A DNA stretch of 55,195 bases from Lachnospiraceae bacterium (GTDB taxonomy: Bacteria > Bacillota > Clostridia > Lachnospirales > Lachnospiraceae). A model generated the notes under the pieces. It was not told the DNA's origin, searched no databases, and saw nothing but the letters and a program-made list of their open reading frames with translations. Made by a program: the position numbers and the translations under genes. Numbering within the stretch: position 1 is the first letter of the stretch; each line of letters opens with the position of its first letter. The stretch lies in the NCBI GenBank assembly GCA_017623675.1, contig JAGAOO010000068.1, positions 1 to 55,195 on the forward strand, in the 5' to 3' direction. Below are positions 26,821 through 36,306 of this stretch, piece after piece.

Positions 26821-27732
26821 TCAAAGGGGGTGATTGCGATTGGTAATTGCAATCTCTTTGCGTTTTTGACTTGGCGTGCACCCGTAGGTCTGGCGAAACA
26901 GTCGCATGAATAGTTTATAATTCGTAAAACCATTCCGTTCCAGTATTGTCTGTATCGGTAAATCCGTAGAAATGACATCCTCGTAGATACGGCGCAGGCG
27001 GATGGTACAGAGATATTCGGTAAAGGTCATTCCCATATATTTCTTAAAAAATCTTGCAAAGTAGGATGGATTTAAGGCAAGATAGTCGGTAATATCCTGC
27101 AAGGATATTTCTTCCTGATAATGCTCCTTGACATAGGACATGACAGAGGTCAGCCGTTCCATATATTTTTCACTCTGATGATATTCCGTTTGTGTGATAT
27201 CTACTTTAAAATTAGTCATCATGATGTAAAGCAGGTCAAAAATGTGACTATAATATTTTAAACGGTATCCTTCCGGTTTTGTATTCCATAATTGTGTCAG
27301 TTCGTCCAGAATTCTTCGAATATCTGACAATACAGAAGCATCCGGCAAGGTGGTTTCCGGGCTCTTTTGACCGGAGGAAGTGGTATCGACAGACGAACAT
27401 ACATTTTTGAAATGCATATAGTCAATGTCAGGTATATGGGTTTTCAAAAACTGATATGGAATCTGAATAATTAAAAAGTGGCTGAAACTCTGACAACAGG
27501 TGGAATGAATGACATTGGAGTCTATGATGATGAAATCATCCTTTGTCAGGGTATAGGTACGTTGTTCCATGCTTGATGTGGTTTCTCCATCCAGAATATA
27601 GAGAACCTCCAGACTGTCATGCCAGTGGGCCGGAACAAAGTAGCCATAGTCCTTACAGCAGGAATACCGCATATTGACATCTGCATCAATTTTAATTGTT
27701 TCATAAGCAACCACTGGTCGGTTCATAAGCAT
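26821..27732 (-). CDS. AraC family transcription regulator
   Basis: A 303-residue regulator. The N-terminal third is a cupin-like sensor (FVPAHWHDSLEVLYILDGE, with the usual HWH), and the C-terminal 100 residues contain two HTH motifs: ISLQDITDYLALNPSYFARF and PIQTILERNGFTNYKLFMRL. The pattern GFTNYKLFMRLFRQTYGCTPSQ is diagnostic for AraC/XylS. The ATG at 27732 and a second ATG two codons later both fit the AAAGGGA site. It is divergent from the methyltransferase gene and their promoters overlap, so it could regulate both. Confidence 0.92.
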   Translation of the reverse strand: MLMNRPVVAYETIKIDADVNMRYSCCKDYGYFVPAHWHDSLEVLYILDGETTSSMEQRTYTLTKDDFIIIDSNVIHSTCCQSFSHFLIIQIPYQFLKTHIPDIDYMHFKNVCSSVDTTSSGQKSPETTLPDASVLSDIRRILDELTQLWNTKPEGYRLKYYSHIFDLLYIMMTNFKVDITQTEYHQSEKYMERLTSVMSYVKEHYQEEISLQDITDYLALNPSYFARFFKKYMGMTFTEYLCTIRLRRIYEDVISTDLPIQTILERNGFTNYKLFMRLFRQTYGCTPSQKRKEIAITNRNHPL

Positions 27733-27777
27733 TTCCCTTTCATAATTAACGGATTTCTATCCCTGTTGGTATAAGTC

Positions 27778-27806
27778 AGTATAGCGAATTATGATAGAAT
27801 TGTAAA
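27778..27806 (-). promoter_or_regulatory. Promoter of the araC-type gene
   Basis: On the minus strand: TTTACA (27801-27806), 17-base spacer and TATACT (27778-27783). The -35 overlaps the -35 of the opposite promoter. Confidence 0.65.
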
Positions 27807-27828
27807 TAAGAATAAAACGTGATATACT
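27800..27828 (+). promoter_or_regulatory. Promoter of the methyltransferase gene
   Basis: TTGTAA (27800-27805), 17-base spacer and TATACT (27823-27828). Confidence 0.65.
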
Positions 27829-27888
27829 TATGTCATTTATTGGGAAGTAATAATAATGCATCATAGAGCTTAAAGAGAGGAAACAGGT

Positions 27889-28752
27889 ATGTGGATAGCT
27901 GATCATTGGAAAGAATATGAAGTGCTGGATTGCTCCAGAGGTGAAAAACTGGAACGCTGGGGCGATTATTTGTTAGTTCGCCCTGACCCACAGGTGTTAT
28001 GGGATACACCCAGAACAAATGAAGGCTGGCGGAAGAAAAACGGGCATTACCACAGAAGCAATAAGGGTGGCGGCGAATGGGAGTTCTTTCAATTACCGGA
28101 GCAATGGGAAGTTCATTATAAGGAACTAACCTTTCATTTAAAACCTTTTAGTTTTAAGCATACAGGCCTGTTTCCGGAACAGGCGGTGAATTGGGATTGG
28201 TTTTCGGACTTAATTCGCAATGCCGGCAGGCCGGTGAAAGTGTTGAATCTGTTTGCATACACCGGAGGTGCTACCTGTGCAGCTGCCAAAGCCGGAGCCA
28301 GTGTTACCCATGTGGATGCATCAAAGGGAATGGTAACCTGGGCAAAAGAAAATGCAAAAGCCAGTGGTTTGGAAGCTGCGCCGATTCGTTGGATTGTAGA
28401 TGATTGTGTGAAATTCGTAGAACGGGAAATCCGGCGGGGAAACCGGTATGATGCTATTATTATGGACCCTCCGTCTTATGGCAGGGGTCCGAAAGGAGAA
28501 ATCTGGAAGATAGAGGAGAAAATTCATCCATTTATTCAGTTATGTACACAGGTACTAAGTGACAAGCCATTATTTGTGTTGGTGAATTCTTATACTACCG
28601 GACTGGCACCGGCGGTTCTTACGTATATGCTGGGTACGGAAGTGGTTCCGAAATTCGATGGAAAGGTAGAGGCACAGGAGATTGGACTGCCGGTTAAGGA
28701 AACCGGATTGATTCTTCCGTGTGGAGCAGCCGGACGATGGAGTCATGAATAG
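27889..28752 (+). CDS. SAM-dependent methyltransferase, RlmI/RlmK-like
   Basis: A 287-residue class I methyltransferase. The N-terminal 100 residues form a beta-rich domain, then SAM motif I VLNLFAYTGGATC (118-130), an acidic VDASKG loop, and the catalytic DPPSYGRGPKGEIW (193-206). The DPPSY pattern with the preceding D and the overall order resemble 23S rRNA cytosine-C5 or guanine methyltransferases (RlmI/RlmK), so rRNA is the probable substrate. It lacks the N-terminal PUA domain of full-size RlmI. It begins a run of same-strand genes to 32265. Confidence 0.85.
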   Translation: MWIADHWKEYEVLDCSRGEKLERWGDYLLVRPDPQVLWDTPRTNEGWRKKNGHYHRSNKGGGEWEFFQLPEQWEVHYKELTFHLKPFSFKHTGLFPEQAVNWDWFSDLIRNAGRPVKVLNLFAYTGGATCAAAKAGASVTHVDASKGMVTWAKENAKASGLEAAPIRWIVDDCVKFVEREIRRGNRYDAIIMDPPSYGRGPKGEIWKIEEKIHPFIQLCTQVLSDKPLFVLVNSYTTGLAPAVLTYMLGTEVVPKFDGKVEAQEIGLPVKETGLILPCGAAGRWSHE

Positions 28753-28837
28753 TTATTACGTTTGATAAAGAAGCGGGGAAACGAAAAGAACATAGAAGCG
28801 AAAAGAGCATGGAAACGTAGATGCGAAAGGAGTTTCG

Positions 28838-30424
28838 TTGCCAATGGAAGAGCAAAAGAAAGAGAAGAAACAGGATAGCAAAAAACAAAAACAGAAGAAA
28901 GACCGGTTATTCTTATCAAAGGTAATTATTGTAGGTCTATTGCTTGTGGTACAGATTGTGTTTTTGGTTGTAATGATTGTGAAATTAGGGGATTATTATG
29001 TTTATGTTCAGGTCCTTTGTACTGTCATCAGTTTGTTGGTTGTTATTTATATTGTAAATAAACCGGATAATCCTGCTTATAAGCTGGCTTGGGTGATTCC
29101 GATTCTACTGTTTCCGATTTTTGGCGGTATCTTTTATCTGGCAATTGCAGGTAACCGCTCCAGTAAGGGCTTTGTTCGTAAAATTGAGGATAGTATTACA
29201 GATTCCTGCCAATTCCTGCCTCAGAATCCTGAGGTTGCCCAACGGTTGATGGAGGAATCCAAGGTTGTAGGTATGCAGTCCCAATATATTCAAAATTATG
29301 GGAAATACCCGGTTTATCAGCATACGGAAGCAACCTATTACCCGGTGGGAGATGATAATTTTCAACCCTTATTAGACGAATTGCGGAAAGCAAAGCGATA
29401 TATTTTTATGGAGTATTTCATTATTCGGGAAGGCTTGTTTTGGGATTCTGTTTTAGAGATTCTGGAGCAAAAGGTAAAAGAAGGGGTAGATGTCCGTGTC
29501 ATGTTTGATGACATGGGTTGTGTTGCCACGATTCCTTCTGATTATGAGAAGCGACTTAGGGCAAAAGGAATCCGGTGTTATTCCTTTAATCGTTTCATAC
29601 CGATTCTGACACTTCGATTAAATAACCGGGACCATAGAAAAATCACAGTTATTGATGGACACACCGGTTTTACGGGTGGAATCAATCTGTCGGACGAATA
29701 CATTAATCATACTTCTCCATATGGGCATTGGAAAGACACGGGTATTATGATAAAGGGAGAAGCAGTTTGGAGCCTTACGGTTATGTTCCTGCAACTGTGG
29801 GGTTACGTATCCGGGGAAATAGAGGACTTTTATCAATATGCACCGAAACCGGAGGATTTGATTGGAATCGGTAATGATGGTTATATACAGCCTTACAGTG
29901 ATTCGCCATTGGATCAGGAGATTGTGGGCGAAAATATCTATTTAAATATGATAAATAAGGCAAAGGAACGTATCTATATTATCACGCCTTATTTGGTATT
30001 AGATAACGAAATGGTAACAGCTTTGACTTTGGCTGCGAAAAACGGAGTGGATGTAAGAATTATTATTCCGGGCATACCGGATAAAAAAATCGTATATATA
30101 CTGACTCAGCTTAACTGTACACCTTTGCTGGAAAGTGGAGTACGGGTGTTCAAATATACACCGGGCTTTACTCATGCAAAAGGGGTTTTGGTTGACGATG
30201 AAATTGCAACAGTAGGAACTGTGAATTTTGATTACCGAAGCCTATATCTCCATTTTGAATGTGGAGTATGGGTATATGGTTCCCGTATTATTGCGGATAT
30301 TCGGAAGGATTTTGAAGCGACATTGCAACAGTGCAAGGAATACACCTTGGAGGAGAACCTAAAGGCATCGCCAATACGAAAACTTATGGGAGCAATTTTG
30401 AAATTGCTGGCACCACTGATGTAA
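28838..30424 (+). CDS. cls: Cardiolipin synthase, phospholipase D family
   Basis: A 528-residue membrane enzyme that joins two phosphatidylglycerol molecules into cardiolipin and glycerol. A lysine-rich N-terminus precedes membrane spans at about 28-50, 55-74 and 82-104, then two phospholipase D domains. The HxK motifs are intact: H266/K268 in RDHRKITVIDG and H446/K448 in FTHAKGVLVDD, each followed by the GG.N or GT.N.D pattern. The listed TTG start is 5 bases from an AAAGGAG site; an ATG two codons later (28844) is also possible. Confidence 0.95.
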   Translation: MPMEEQKKEKKQDSKKQKQKKDRLFLSKVIIVGLLLVVQIVFLVVMIVKLGDYYVYVQVLCTVISLLVVIYIVNKPDNPAYKLAWVIPILLFPIFGGIFYLAIAGNRSSKGFVRKIEDSITDSCQFLPQNPEVAQRLMEESKVVGMQSQYIQNYGKYPVYQHTEATYYPVGDDNFQPLLDELRKAKRYIFMEYFIIREGLFWDSVLEILEQKVKEGVDVRVMFDDMGCVATIPSDYEKRLRAKGIRCYSFNRFIPILTLRLNNRDHRKITVIDGHTGFTGGINLSDEYINHTSPYGHWKDTGIMIKGEAVWSLTVMFLQLWGYVSGEIEDFYQYAPKPEDLIGIGNDGYIQPYSDSPLDQEIVGENIYLNMINKAKERIYIITPYLVLDNEMVTALTLAAKNGVDVRIIIPGIPDKKIVYILTQLNCTPLLESGVRVFKYTPGFTHAKGVLVDDEIATVGTVNFDYRSLYLHFECGVWVYGSRIIADIRKDFEATLQQCKEYTLEENLKASPIRKLMGAILKLLAPLM

Positions 30425-30452
30425 CATATAATATAGAAGAAAAGGACATAGA

Positions 30453-31622
30453 ATGGAAACGATAAGAGAGGATTTTTTACAAACCATATGTGAAGAACAA
30501 CCGTATAAACTGGTTATCAGTAATCCTGCAACGAAAGAGCAGGAGATTCGTAAGATTGTGATTCAACTGCAACAGGGGAAGCGTGGATTGCAGTATCAGA
30601 TTGAGAAGTTTACAGATAAGCAGGCGTTTCATATCAATATAGAAGAAAGAGATTTGCAGGAGGCTGTATCTGTATACTTTGGAACGGATTTTCTACAAAT
30701 GACTGCATGGACAAAACAGTGGGAATATCAGGGGAAAATCAGTAAAAAGGGAAAATTGCTATATAATCGCAGAAGGAATCAGGAAGAAGTTAAAATCCGG
30801 CAGGGCAATAACCGGGAAAAACAGTATTGTATTCCGGAGGGAACCTTTATCCCGCCTTTGGTAGATATGGGGATTTTTACAAAGGAAGGAAAAGTAGTGC
30901 AATCCAAGTATGATAAGTACCGCCAGATAAACCGTTTCTTAGAAATGGTAGAGGATGCGTTGAAGGAATTGCCGGAGGGACCGTTAAATATTATTGACTT
31001 TGGATGCGGCAAATCCTATTTGACCTTTCTTCTATATTATTATATGGTAGAAGTTAAGAAACGAGCTGTGACCATTACAGGACTGGCTTTGAAAAAAACG
31101 GTAATTGAACAATGTCGTCAGACTGCAGAACGATATCATTATGATAATTTGAAATTTGAGTTGGGAGATATTCATGGATATCAGACCACAGAGCCGGTAG
31201 ATATGGTAATTACACTGCATGCCTGTGATACGGCTACAGACTATGCATTGTTCAATGCGATACGTTGGAATTCACGTGTGATTTTGTCCGTGCCTTGCTG
31301 CCAGCATGAATTCAATGGGCAAATGAGTGGACAACAGCTTTCGATTCTGTCAAAGTATGGTATTGTGAAGGAACGGACTGCGGCTTTAATGACGGATGCG
31401 GTACGAGGCAATCTGTTAGAGTATAGTGGATATAAAACACAGCTTCTGGAATTCGTCGATATGGAACATTCGCCTAAGAATATCTTGATACGGGCGGTAA
31501 AAGAGAATATTTCGGAAAAGAAAAAACAACAGGCATTACAAGAGGTGAAGGAAATAATGGAAGCATTTCATTTCGTGCCAACGTTGTACCGGTTGATTTT
31601 TGAGGGAGAAGAACATGAGTGA
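30453..31622 (+). CDS. SAM-dependent methyltransferase, Methyltransf_32-like
   Basis: A 389-residue soluble protein. The first 170 residues are an uncharacterised module; a class I methyltransferase domain follows with motif I IIDFGCGKSYLTF (180-192), and the later ITLHACDTATDYAL and SVPCCQHEFN segments. The LHACDTATD and PCCQHE motifs are typical of the Methyltransf_32 group (related to eukaryotic GSTCD). The substrate is unknown. It follows cls by 28 bases and overlaps the next gene. Confidence 0.85.
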   Translation: METIREDFLQTICEEQPYKLVISNPATKEQEIRKIVIQLQQGKRGLQYQIEKFTDKQAFHINIEERDLQEAVSVYFGTDFLQMTAWTKQWEYQGKISKKGKLLYNRRRNQEEVKIRQGNNREKQYCIPEGTFIPPLVDMGIFTKEGKVVQSKYDKYRQINRFLEMVEDALKELPEGPLNIIDFGCGKSYLTFLLYYYMVEVKKRAVTITGLALKKTVIEQCRQTAERYHYDNLKFELGDIHGYQTTEPVDMVITLHACDTATDYALFNAIRWNSRVILSVPCCQHEFNGQMSGQQLSILSKYGIVKERTAALMTDAVRGNLLEYSGYKTQLLEFVDMEHSPKNILIRAVKENISEKKKQQALQEVKEIMEAFHFVPTLYRLIFEGEEHE

Positions 31623-32265
31623 GAATCAGGAAATGAAAAACAGTATTATTGAAAGCTACGATGGAGATCCGGACGACCTTGTATTTTTTCAAACGCCGGA
31701 GCAGGAAGAAATAGAAGAAGATGACGAATTCTATGAATATGAGGAATCCGAGGAAGAAGTAGAAGAAACTTTGACGATTGATAATTTGCCAGAGAAGGAT
31801 TCTTCTATTGAAATAGTCAACGGGAATGCATCTACGGATAAACTGACAAGTGAAATGAAACAGGAGACTGTTAATCAGAATGGAACCGTTAGTATGGTGA
31901 GTGGAGAGATTGACCTGAATGATCCCCATTATGCCAACTTTGAACTGGACCCATATTATGATTATGGATATGGACCGGAGCCGAAGGCTAAGAATACAGA
32001 TGAAAAGAAAGAAGCCTCCACGTTGGGTATCATCAGTATGTCTACCGGTATTGGAAGTATATTTTTCATGTGCTGTGGCATTCAATATCTGTTAGCCCTG
32101 GGAGCACTGATTACAGGTATCTGGTGTTTGTGTTTAAAGGGAAATTCGAGAACGACAAAGACTTTTGCCATTGTGGGAATTGTTTGTGCCTGTCTTCCGT
32201 TTTTGTTTGCTGTAATCAGTGTGGTGTTCCAGATATTTACACCAATGATATTGTCAAATTTTTAA
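31615..32265 (+). CDS. Acidic protein with C-terminal DUF4190-like membrane segment
   Basis: A 216-residue protein whose first 130 residues are very acidic (runs of Glu, Asp and Ser) with no clear fold. The rest has two or three hydrophobic spans (LGIISMSTGIGSIFFMCCGI, YLLALGALITGIWCL, FAIVGIVCACLPFLFAVISV) in the pattern of DUF4190-type membrane domains. The ATG at 31615 overlaps the end of the preceding gene by 8 bases, so they are translationally linked. Function unknown. Confidence 0.75.
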   Translation: MSENQEMKNSIIESYDGDPDDLVFFQTPEQEEIEEDDEFYEYEESEEEVEETLTIDNLPEKDSSIEIVNGNASTDKLTSEMKQETVNQNGTVSMVSGEIDLNDPHYANFELDPYYDYGYGPEPKAKNTDEKKEASTLGIISMSTGIGSIFFMCCGIQYLLALGALITGIWCLCLKGNSRTTKTFAIVGIVCACLPFLFAVISVVFQIFTPMILSNF

Positions 32266-32335
32266 TTGGATGAGGTATGAGAGAAACCAAGAACAGAACT
32301 GTTGAGAAAACAGATAAAAAAATGTAAAAAAGTGC

Positions 32336-32364
32336 TTGCATTTTAAGAAAAGGTGGTTTATAAT
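32336..32364 (+). promoter_or_regulatory. Promoter of the S10 ribosomal protein operon
   Basis: TTGCAT (32336-32341), 17-base spacer, perfect TATAAT (32359-32364). The transcript would begin near 32371 and carry a leader of about 225 bases before rpsJ. Confidence 0.85.
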
Positions 32365-32370
32365 AGCACT

Positions 32371-32597
32371 TGCTGTGACATTGATAGCGTTGAAGCGTGA
32401 GGTTGCTGCACGAAGGTTGCAGGTTTTTCCGTGGAGCGAATGTCAAGTTAGGAAACTGGCGACAAGTCACTGTACGATATAAACCATCTACTAGAAAGTA
32501 GAAATGACGTGTGAGAATAAAAAAGAAACACACGGGAATGTGTACAGTCACCACTTGTCGTACTGAAATTAAGTGCGAAAAGGAGGCGGCTTTTTTT
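32371..32597 (+). promoter_or_regulatory. Structured leader of the S10 operon
   Basis: This leader has several nested helices. TGACATT (32376-32382) pairs with AATGTCA (32439-32445). A long closing stem joins 32459-32467 to 32553-32561 (with GACAAGT/ACTTGTC) and 32469-32475 to 32542-32548 (ACTGTAC/GTACAGT). Inside it are two hairpins: TCTACT-AGAA-AGTAGA (32487-32502) and CGTGTG/CACACG (32508-32513 and 32529-32534). No terminator is evident, so control would probably act on translation. By analogy with the L4 control of the S10 operon in Escherichia coli it is a candidate autoregulatory element. Confidence 0.7.
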
Positions 32598-32909
32598 ATG
32601 GCAAGTCAAGTAATGAGAATTACACTCAAGGCTTATGATCATCAGTTAATTGATCAGGCTGCAAAAAACATCATCGAAACTGTAAAGAAGACAGGAGCAA
32701 AGGTGAGTGGACCTGTACCAATGCCAACTAAGATTGAAAAGATTACAATCTTAAGAGCAGTTCATAAGTATAAGGATTCCAGAGAGCAGTTTGAGCAGAG
32801 AACTCATAAGAGACTGATTGATGTAATTCAACCTACTCAGAAGACTATCGATGCATTACAGAAAATGGATATGTCTGCTGGCGTTTACATCGACGTAAAG
32901 ATGAAGTAA
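32598..32909 (+). CDS. rpsJ: 30S ribosomal protein S10
   Basis: The 103-residue protein of the 30S head, also NusE in antitermination. The conserved core [31 protein letters not shown] and [16 protein letters not shown] is complete. The ATG at 32598 is 11 bases from an AAGGAGG site; the frame is open further upstream only through the leader. First gene of the S10 operon. Confidence 0.98.
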   Translation: MASQVMRITLKAYDHQLIDQAAKNIIETVKKTGAKVSGPVPMPTKIEKITILRAVHKYKDSREQFEQRTHKRLIDVIQPTQKTIDALQKMDMSAGVYIDVKMK

Positions 32910-32925
32910 TTATTATTAGTAAGAA

Positions 32926-33005
32926 AGAATCAAACAAGATTCTTAACATGCAGTACCTAATAAGTTGGAAATCCCAATGAATTTAGTATGATTGCAAAAG
33001 CAATC
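32926..33005 (+). other. Two hairpins between rpsJ and rplC
   Basis: AGAATC-AAACAA-GATTCT (32926-32943) and GATTGC-AAAA-GCAATC (32990-33005) can form hairpins in the 125-base gap. No T-run follows either. They may adjust translation or mRNA processing. Confidence 0.45.
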
Positions 33006-33034
33006 CGCTGTAGATTAATTAGGAGGAAAGAAAA

Positions 33035-33718
33035 ATGAAGAAGGCTATTTTAGCAACAAAAGTCGGAATGACTCAAATCTTCAATGAAGACGGTGTTTTA
33101 ACACCTGTTACCGTACTTCAGGCTGGACCATGTGTTGTTACTCAGGTAAAGACAGTTGAGAACGATGGTTACAGTGCAATTCAGGTAGGATTCGGCGAAA
33201 AGAAAGAACGAATCGTAAATAAGGATGTAGCTGGTAAGAAGGTAGTAATCAATCCACACGGTGCCGGTAAGGCAGCAGTTGGTCACTTCAAGAAGGCCGG
33301 CACAACTCCAAAGATGTTTGTAAGAGAATTCAGATTAGACAATGCTGAAGAGTATGAAATTGGCAGTGAGATTAAAGCTGATATCTTTGCAGAAGGCGAT
33401 AAGATTGATGCAACTGCTAAGTCAAAGGGTAAAGGATACGCAGGTGGTATTAAGCGTTATGGCATGCGTTCCGGTCCTGCAGCTCATGGTTCTAAGTATC
33501 ACAACCATGCAGGTTCCAATGGCTCTGCAACAACTCCGGGCCGTGTATTCAAGGGCAAGAAGATGCCTGGTCATATGGGAGCTGTTCGCGTAACTGTTCA
33601 GAATTTGGAAATCGTTAAGATAGATACTGAGAATAACGTTATCTTAGTAAAGGGTTCAGTACCGGGACCTAAGAAGTCATTAGTAATGCTTAAGGAAACA
33701 GTAAAAGTCGGCAAATAG
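33035..33718 (+). CDS. rplC: 50S ribosomal protein L3
   Basis: A 227-residue early assembly protein reaching the peptidyl transferase centre. [20 protein letters not shown] and the central [14 protein letters not shown], then [14 protein letters not shown] are the family signatures; the extended glycine-rich loop is intact. Good AGGAGG site. Second gene of the operon. Confidence 0.98.
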   Translation: MKKAILATKVGMTQIFNEDGVLTPVTVLQAGPCVVTQVKTVENDGYSAIQVGFGEKKERIVNKDVAGKKVVINPHGAGKAAVGHFKKAGTTPKMFVREFRLDNAEEYEIGSEIKADIFAEGDKIDATAKSKGKGYAGGIKRYGMRSGPAAHGSKYHNHAGSNGSATTPGRVFKGKKMPGHMGAVRVTVQNLEIVKIDTENNVILVKGSVPGPKKSLVMLKETVKVGK

Positions 33719-33741
33719 ACTTGAGGAAGGAGGAGCTTTAG

Positions 33742-34362
33742 ATGGCATCAGTAGCAGTTTATAACATCGAAGGTAAGGAAGTAGATAAGTTAGAACTTAA
33801 TGATTCCGTATTTGGTGTTGAAATAAATGAACATTTAGTGCATATGGCTGTTGTTGGACAGCTTGCAAACAAACGCCAGGGAACACAGAGTGCTAAAACT
33901 CGTTCAGAAGTTTCCGGTGGCGGTAAGAAACCTTGGAGACAGAAGGGAACCGGTCATGCCAGACAGGGTTCAACACGTTCTCCACAGTGGACAGGCGGTG
34001 GTGTTGTATTTGCACCAAAGCCAAGAGATTACTCTGTAAAGATGAACAAGAAGGAAAAGCAGTTGGCAATGAAGTCTGTTTTAACCTCTAAGGTTCAGGA
34101 AGAGAAGTTGATTGTTGTTGATGAGTTCAAGATGGACGAAATCAAGACAAAGAAATTCGTTGAGATTATGAACAACTTAAAGGCAGAAAAGGCATTTGTT
34201 GTAACAAAGGATGTTGAAGAGAACTTAGTATGCTCTGCAAATAATGTTCCATCTGTTAAGACTGCAGTTGTAAATGAAATCAACGTATATGATATCTTAA
34301 AGTATGATACCTTAGTTTTAACTAAGGATGCAGTAGCAGCAATTGAGGAGGTGTACGCATAA
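33742..34362 (+). CDS. rplD: 50S ribosomal protein L4
   Basis: A 206-residue protein lining the exit tunnel; in E. coli it represses the S10 operon by binding the leader. The loop [19 protein letters not shown] and [13 protein letters not shown] are typical. It ends with TAATG, overlapping the next start by one base, which points to coupled translation. Confidence 0.98.
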   Translation: MASVAVYNIEGKEVDKLELNDSVFGVEINEHLVHMAVVGQLANKRQGTQSAKTRSEVSGGGKKPWRQKGTGHARQGSTRSPQWTGGGVVFAPKPRDYSVKMNKKEKQLAMKSVLTSKVQEEKLIVVDEFKMDEIKTKKFVEIMNNLKAEKAFVVTKDVEENLVCSANNVPSVKTAVVNEINVYDILKYDTLVLTKDAVAAIEEVYA

Positions 34363-34661
34363 TGGCAGATATTAAATATTATGACGTTATCTTGAAGCCG
34401 GTTGTAACAGAAAAGAGTATGAATGCAATGGCTGAGAAGAAATACACATTCCTTGTTCACCCGGATGCAACCAAGTCTCAGGTAAAGGAAGCTGTTGAGA
34501 AAATGTTCGAAGGAACAAAGGTTGCTAAGGTAAATACCATGAATTACGATGGTAAGACCAAGAGACGTGGAATGGTTTACGGTAAGACCGCAAAGACCAA
34601 GAAAGCAATCGTTCAGTTGACCGCAGACAGCAAGGATATTGAAATCTTTGAAGGTCTGTAA
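34362..34661 (+). CDS. rplW: 50S ribosomal protein L23
   Basis: A 99-residue protein at the tunnel exit, docking site for trigger factor and [23 protein letters not shown] and [19 protein letters not shown] are the family pattern. One-base overlap with rplD. Confidence 0.97.
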   Translation: MADIKYYDVILKPVVTEKSMNAMAEKKYTFLVHPDATKSQVKEAVEKMFEGTKVAKVNTMNYDGKTKRRGMVYGKTAKTKKAIVQLTADSKDIEIFEGL

Positions 34662-34739
34662 AACAAAACAACTTACGAAAGCAAGTATACGCAACGTAAG
34701 CGTGATGACAAATAGGTATAGTTGAAAGGAGATACAAAA

Positions 34740-35582
34740 ATGGGAATTAAAACATTTAACCCATATACACCTTCCAGAAGACATATGACCAGTCTTGATT
34801 TCGCTGAGATTACAAAGACAACACCAGAAAAGTCTTTGACAGTTTCATTGAATAAGAAAGCTGGCCGTAACAATCAGGGAAAGATTACAGTTAGACATCA
34901 GGGCGGTGGTTCCAGAAGAAAGTACAGAATCATCGACTTTAAGAGAAATAAGGATGGTATTCCGGCAAAGGTTACTGCAATTGAATACGATCCAAACAGA
35001 ACCGCTAACATTGCATTAATCTGCTATGCAGACGGTGAGAAAGCATATATTCTTGCACCGGTTGGATTAAAGGTTGGCGATACTGTTATGAACGGTAAAG
35101 ATGCCGAAATCAGAATTGGTAACTGCTTACCATTGGAAGCAATTCCGGTTGGTACAGAAATCCACAATATCGAGTTATATCCTGGTAAGGGAGCACAGTT
35201 AGTACGTGCAGCTGGTAACTCAGCACAGTTAATGGCTAAGGAAGGAAAGTATGCAACACTTCGTCTTCCATCCGGTGAAATGAGAATGGTTCCAATTATT
35301 TGCCGTGCAACCATCGGTCAGGTTGGTAACATTGAACATGACCTTGTAAATATCGGTAAAGCCGGACGTAAGCGCCATATGGGTATTCGTCCTACTGTTC
35401 GTGGTTCGGTTATGAACCCTAACGACCATCCACATGGTGGTGGTGAAGGTAGAGCTCCAATCGGACGTTCAGGCCCTTCTACTCCATGGGGTAAGCCTGC
35501 TCTTGGTTTGAAGACCAGAAAGAAGAACAAGCAGTCTAACAAGTTGATCGTAAGAAGAAGAAACGGAAAGAGTATTAAATAG
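34740..35582 (+). CDS. rplB: 50S ribosomal protein L2
   Basis: A 280-residue core protein next to the peptidyl transferase centre and in bridge B7b. [10 protein letters not shown]-type start, the [13 protein letters not shown] motif and the C-terminal [18 protein letters not shown] segment with the conserved His are present. The ATG at 34740 follows AAAGGAGA; an in-frame start at 34722 is disfavoured. Confidence 0.98.
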   Translation: MGIKTFNPYTPSRRHMTSLDFAEITKTTPEKSLTVSLNKKAGRNNQGKITVRHQGGGSRRKYRIIDFKRNKDGIPAKVTAIEYDPNRTANIALICYADGEKAYILAPVGLKVGDTVMNGKDAEIRIGNCLPLEAIPVGTEIHNIELYPGKGAQLVRAAGNSAQLMAKEGKYATLRLPSGEMRMVPIICRATIGQVGNIEHDLVNIGKAGRKRHMGIRPTVRGSVMNPNDHPHGGGEGRAPIGRSGPSTPWGKPALGLKTRKKNKQSNKLIVRRRNGKSIK

Positions 35583-35599
35583 TTTAAGGAGGTAACCTA

Positions 35600-35878
35600 A
35601 TGGCACGTTCAGTTAAAAAAGGACCATTTGCAGATGACTATTTACTCAAGAAGGTAGATGCATTAAATGCTGCAAATGATAAGCAGGTAATTAAAACTTG
35701 GTCTCGTCGTTCTACAATCTTCCCATCATTTGTAGGTCATACAATTGCCGTATATGATGGAAGAAAGCATGTTCCGGTATATGTAACTGAGGATATGGTA
35801 GGACACAAGCTTGGTGAGTTCGTAGCAACCCGTACTTACAGAGGTCATGATAAGACTGAGAAGAAGGGTAAGAGATAA
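35600..35878 (+). CDS. rpsS: 30S ribosomal protein S19
   Basis: A 92-residue protein of the 30S head that binds 16S rRNA with S13. [19 protein letters not shown] and [19 protein letters not shown] are diagnostic. Seventeen bases after rplB with an AAGGAGG site. Confidence 0.98.
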   Translation: MARSVKKGPFADDYLLKKVDALNAANDKQVIKTWSRRSTIFPSFVGHTIAVYDGRKHVPVYVTEDMVGHKLGEFVATRTYRGHDKTEKKGKR

Positions 35879-35907
35879 AGATTTGATATTGAAAGGAGGT
35901 AACATCC

Positions 35908-36297
35908 ATGGCAAAAGGACATAGATCCCAGATTAAGAGAGAACGTAATGCAAATAAGGACACCAGACCATCAGCAAAGGTTTCTTATGCAAGAGTTTCT
36001 GTTCAGAAAGCATGCTTCGTTCTTGACGCAATCAGAGGCAAGGATGTACAGACAGCACTTGGTATTTTGGCATACAATCCAAGATATGCATCAAGTGTTA
36101 TAGAAAAATTATTAAAGTCTGCAATTGCTAATGCAGAAAATAATAACGGTATGAAGTTGGAGGACCTTTACATTGCAGAGTGTTATGCAAACAAAGGACC
36201 TACAATGAAGAGAGTTCAGCCTAGAGCACAGGGCAGAGCTTACAGAATCGAAAAGAGAACCAGTCACATCACAATCGTGCTTGATGAGAAGAAATAG
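35908..36297 (+). CDS. rplV: 50S ribosomal protein L22
   Basis: A 129-residue protein whose beta-hairpin reaches the exit tunnel, a site of macrolide resistance changes. VQKACFVLDAIRGKDVQTAL and the C-terminal hairpin KRVQPRAQGRAYRIEKRTSH are intact. An AAAGGAGGT site precedes it. Confidence 0.98.
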   Translation: MAKGHRSQIKRERNANKDTRPSAKVSYARVSVQKACFVLDAIRGKDVQTALGILAYNPRYASSVIEKLLKSAIANAENNNGMKLEDLYIAECYANKGPTMKRVQPRAQGRAYRIEKRTSHITIVLDEKK

Positions 36298-36306
36298 GAG
36301 GTCATT

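Noticed and set aside
34095-34784. Long antisense frame across rplD-rplW-rplB
   Set aside because: It is a 229-codon minus-strand frame fully opposite highly conserved ribosomal genes, with no ribosome-binding site. It reflects codon bias of the sense strand.
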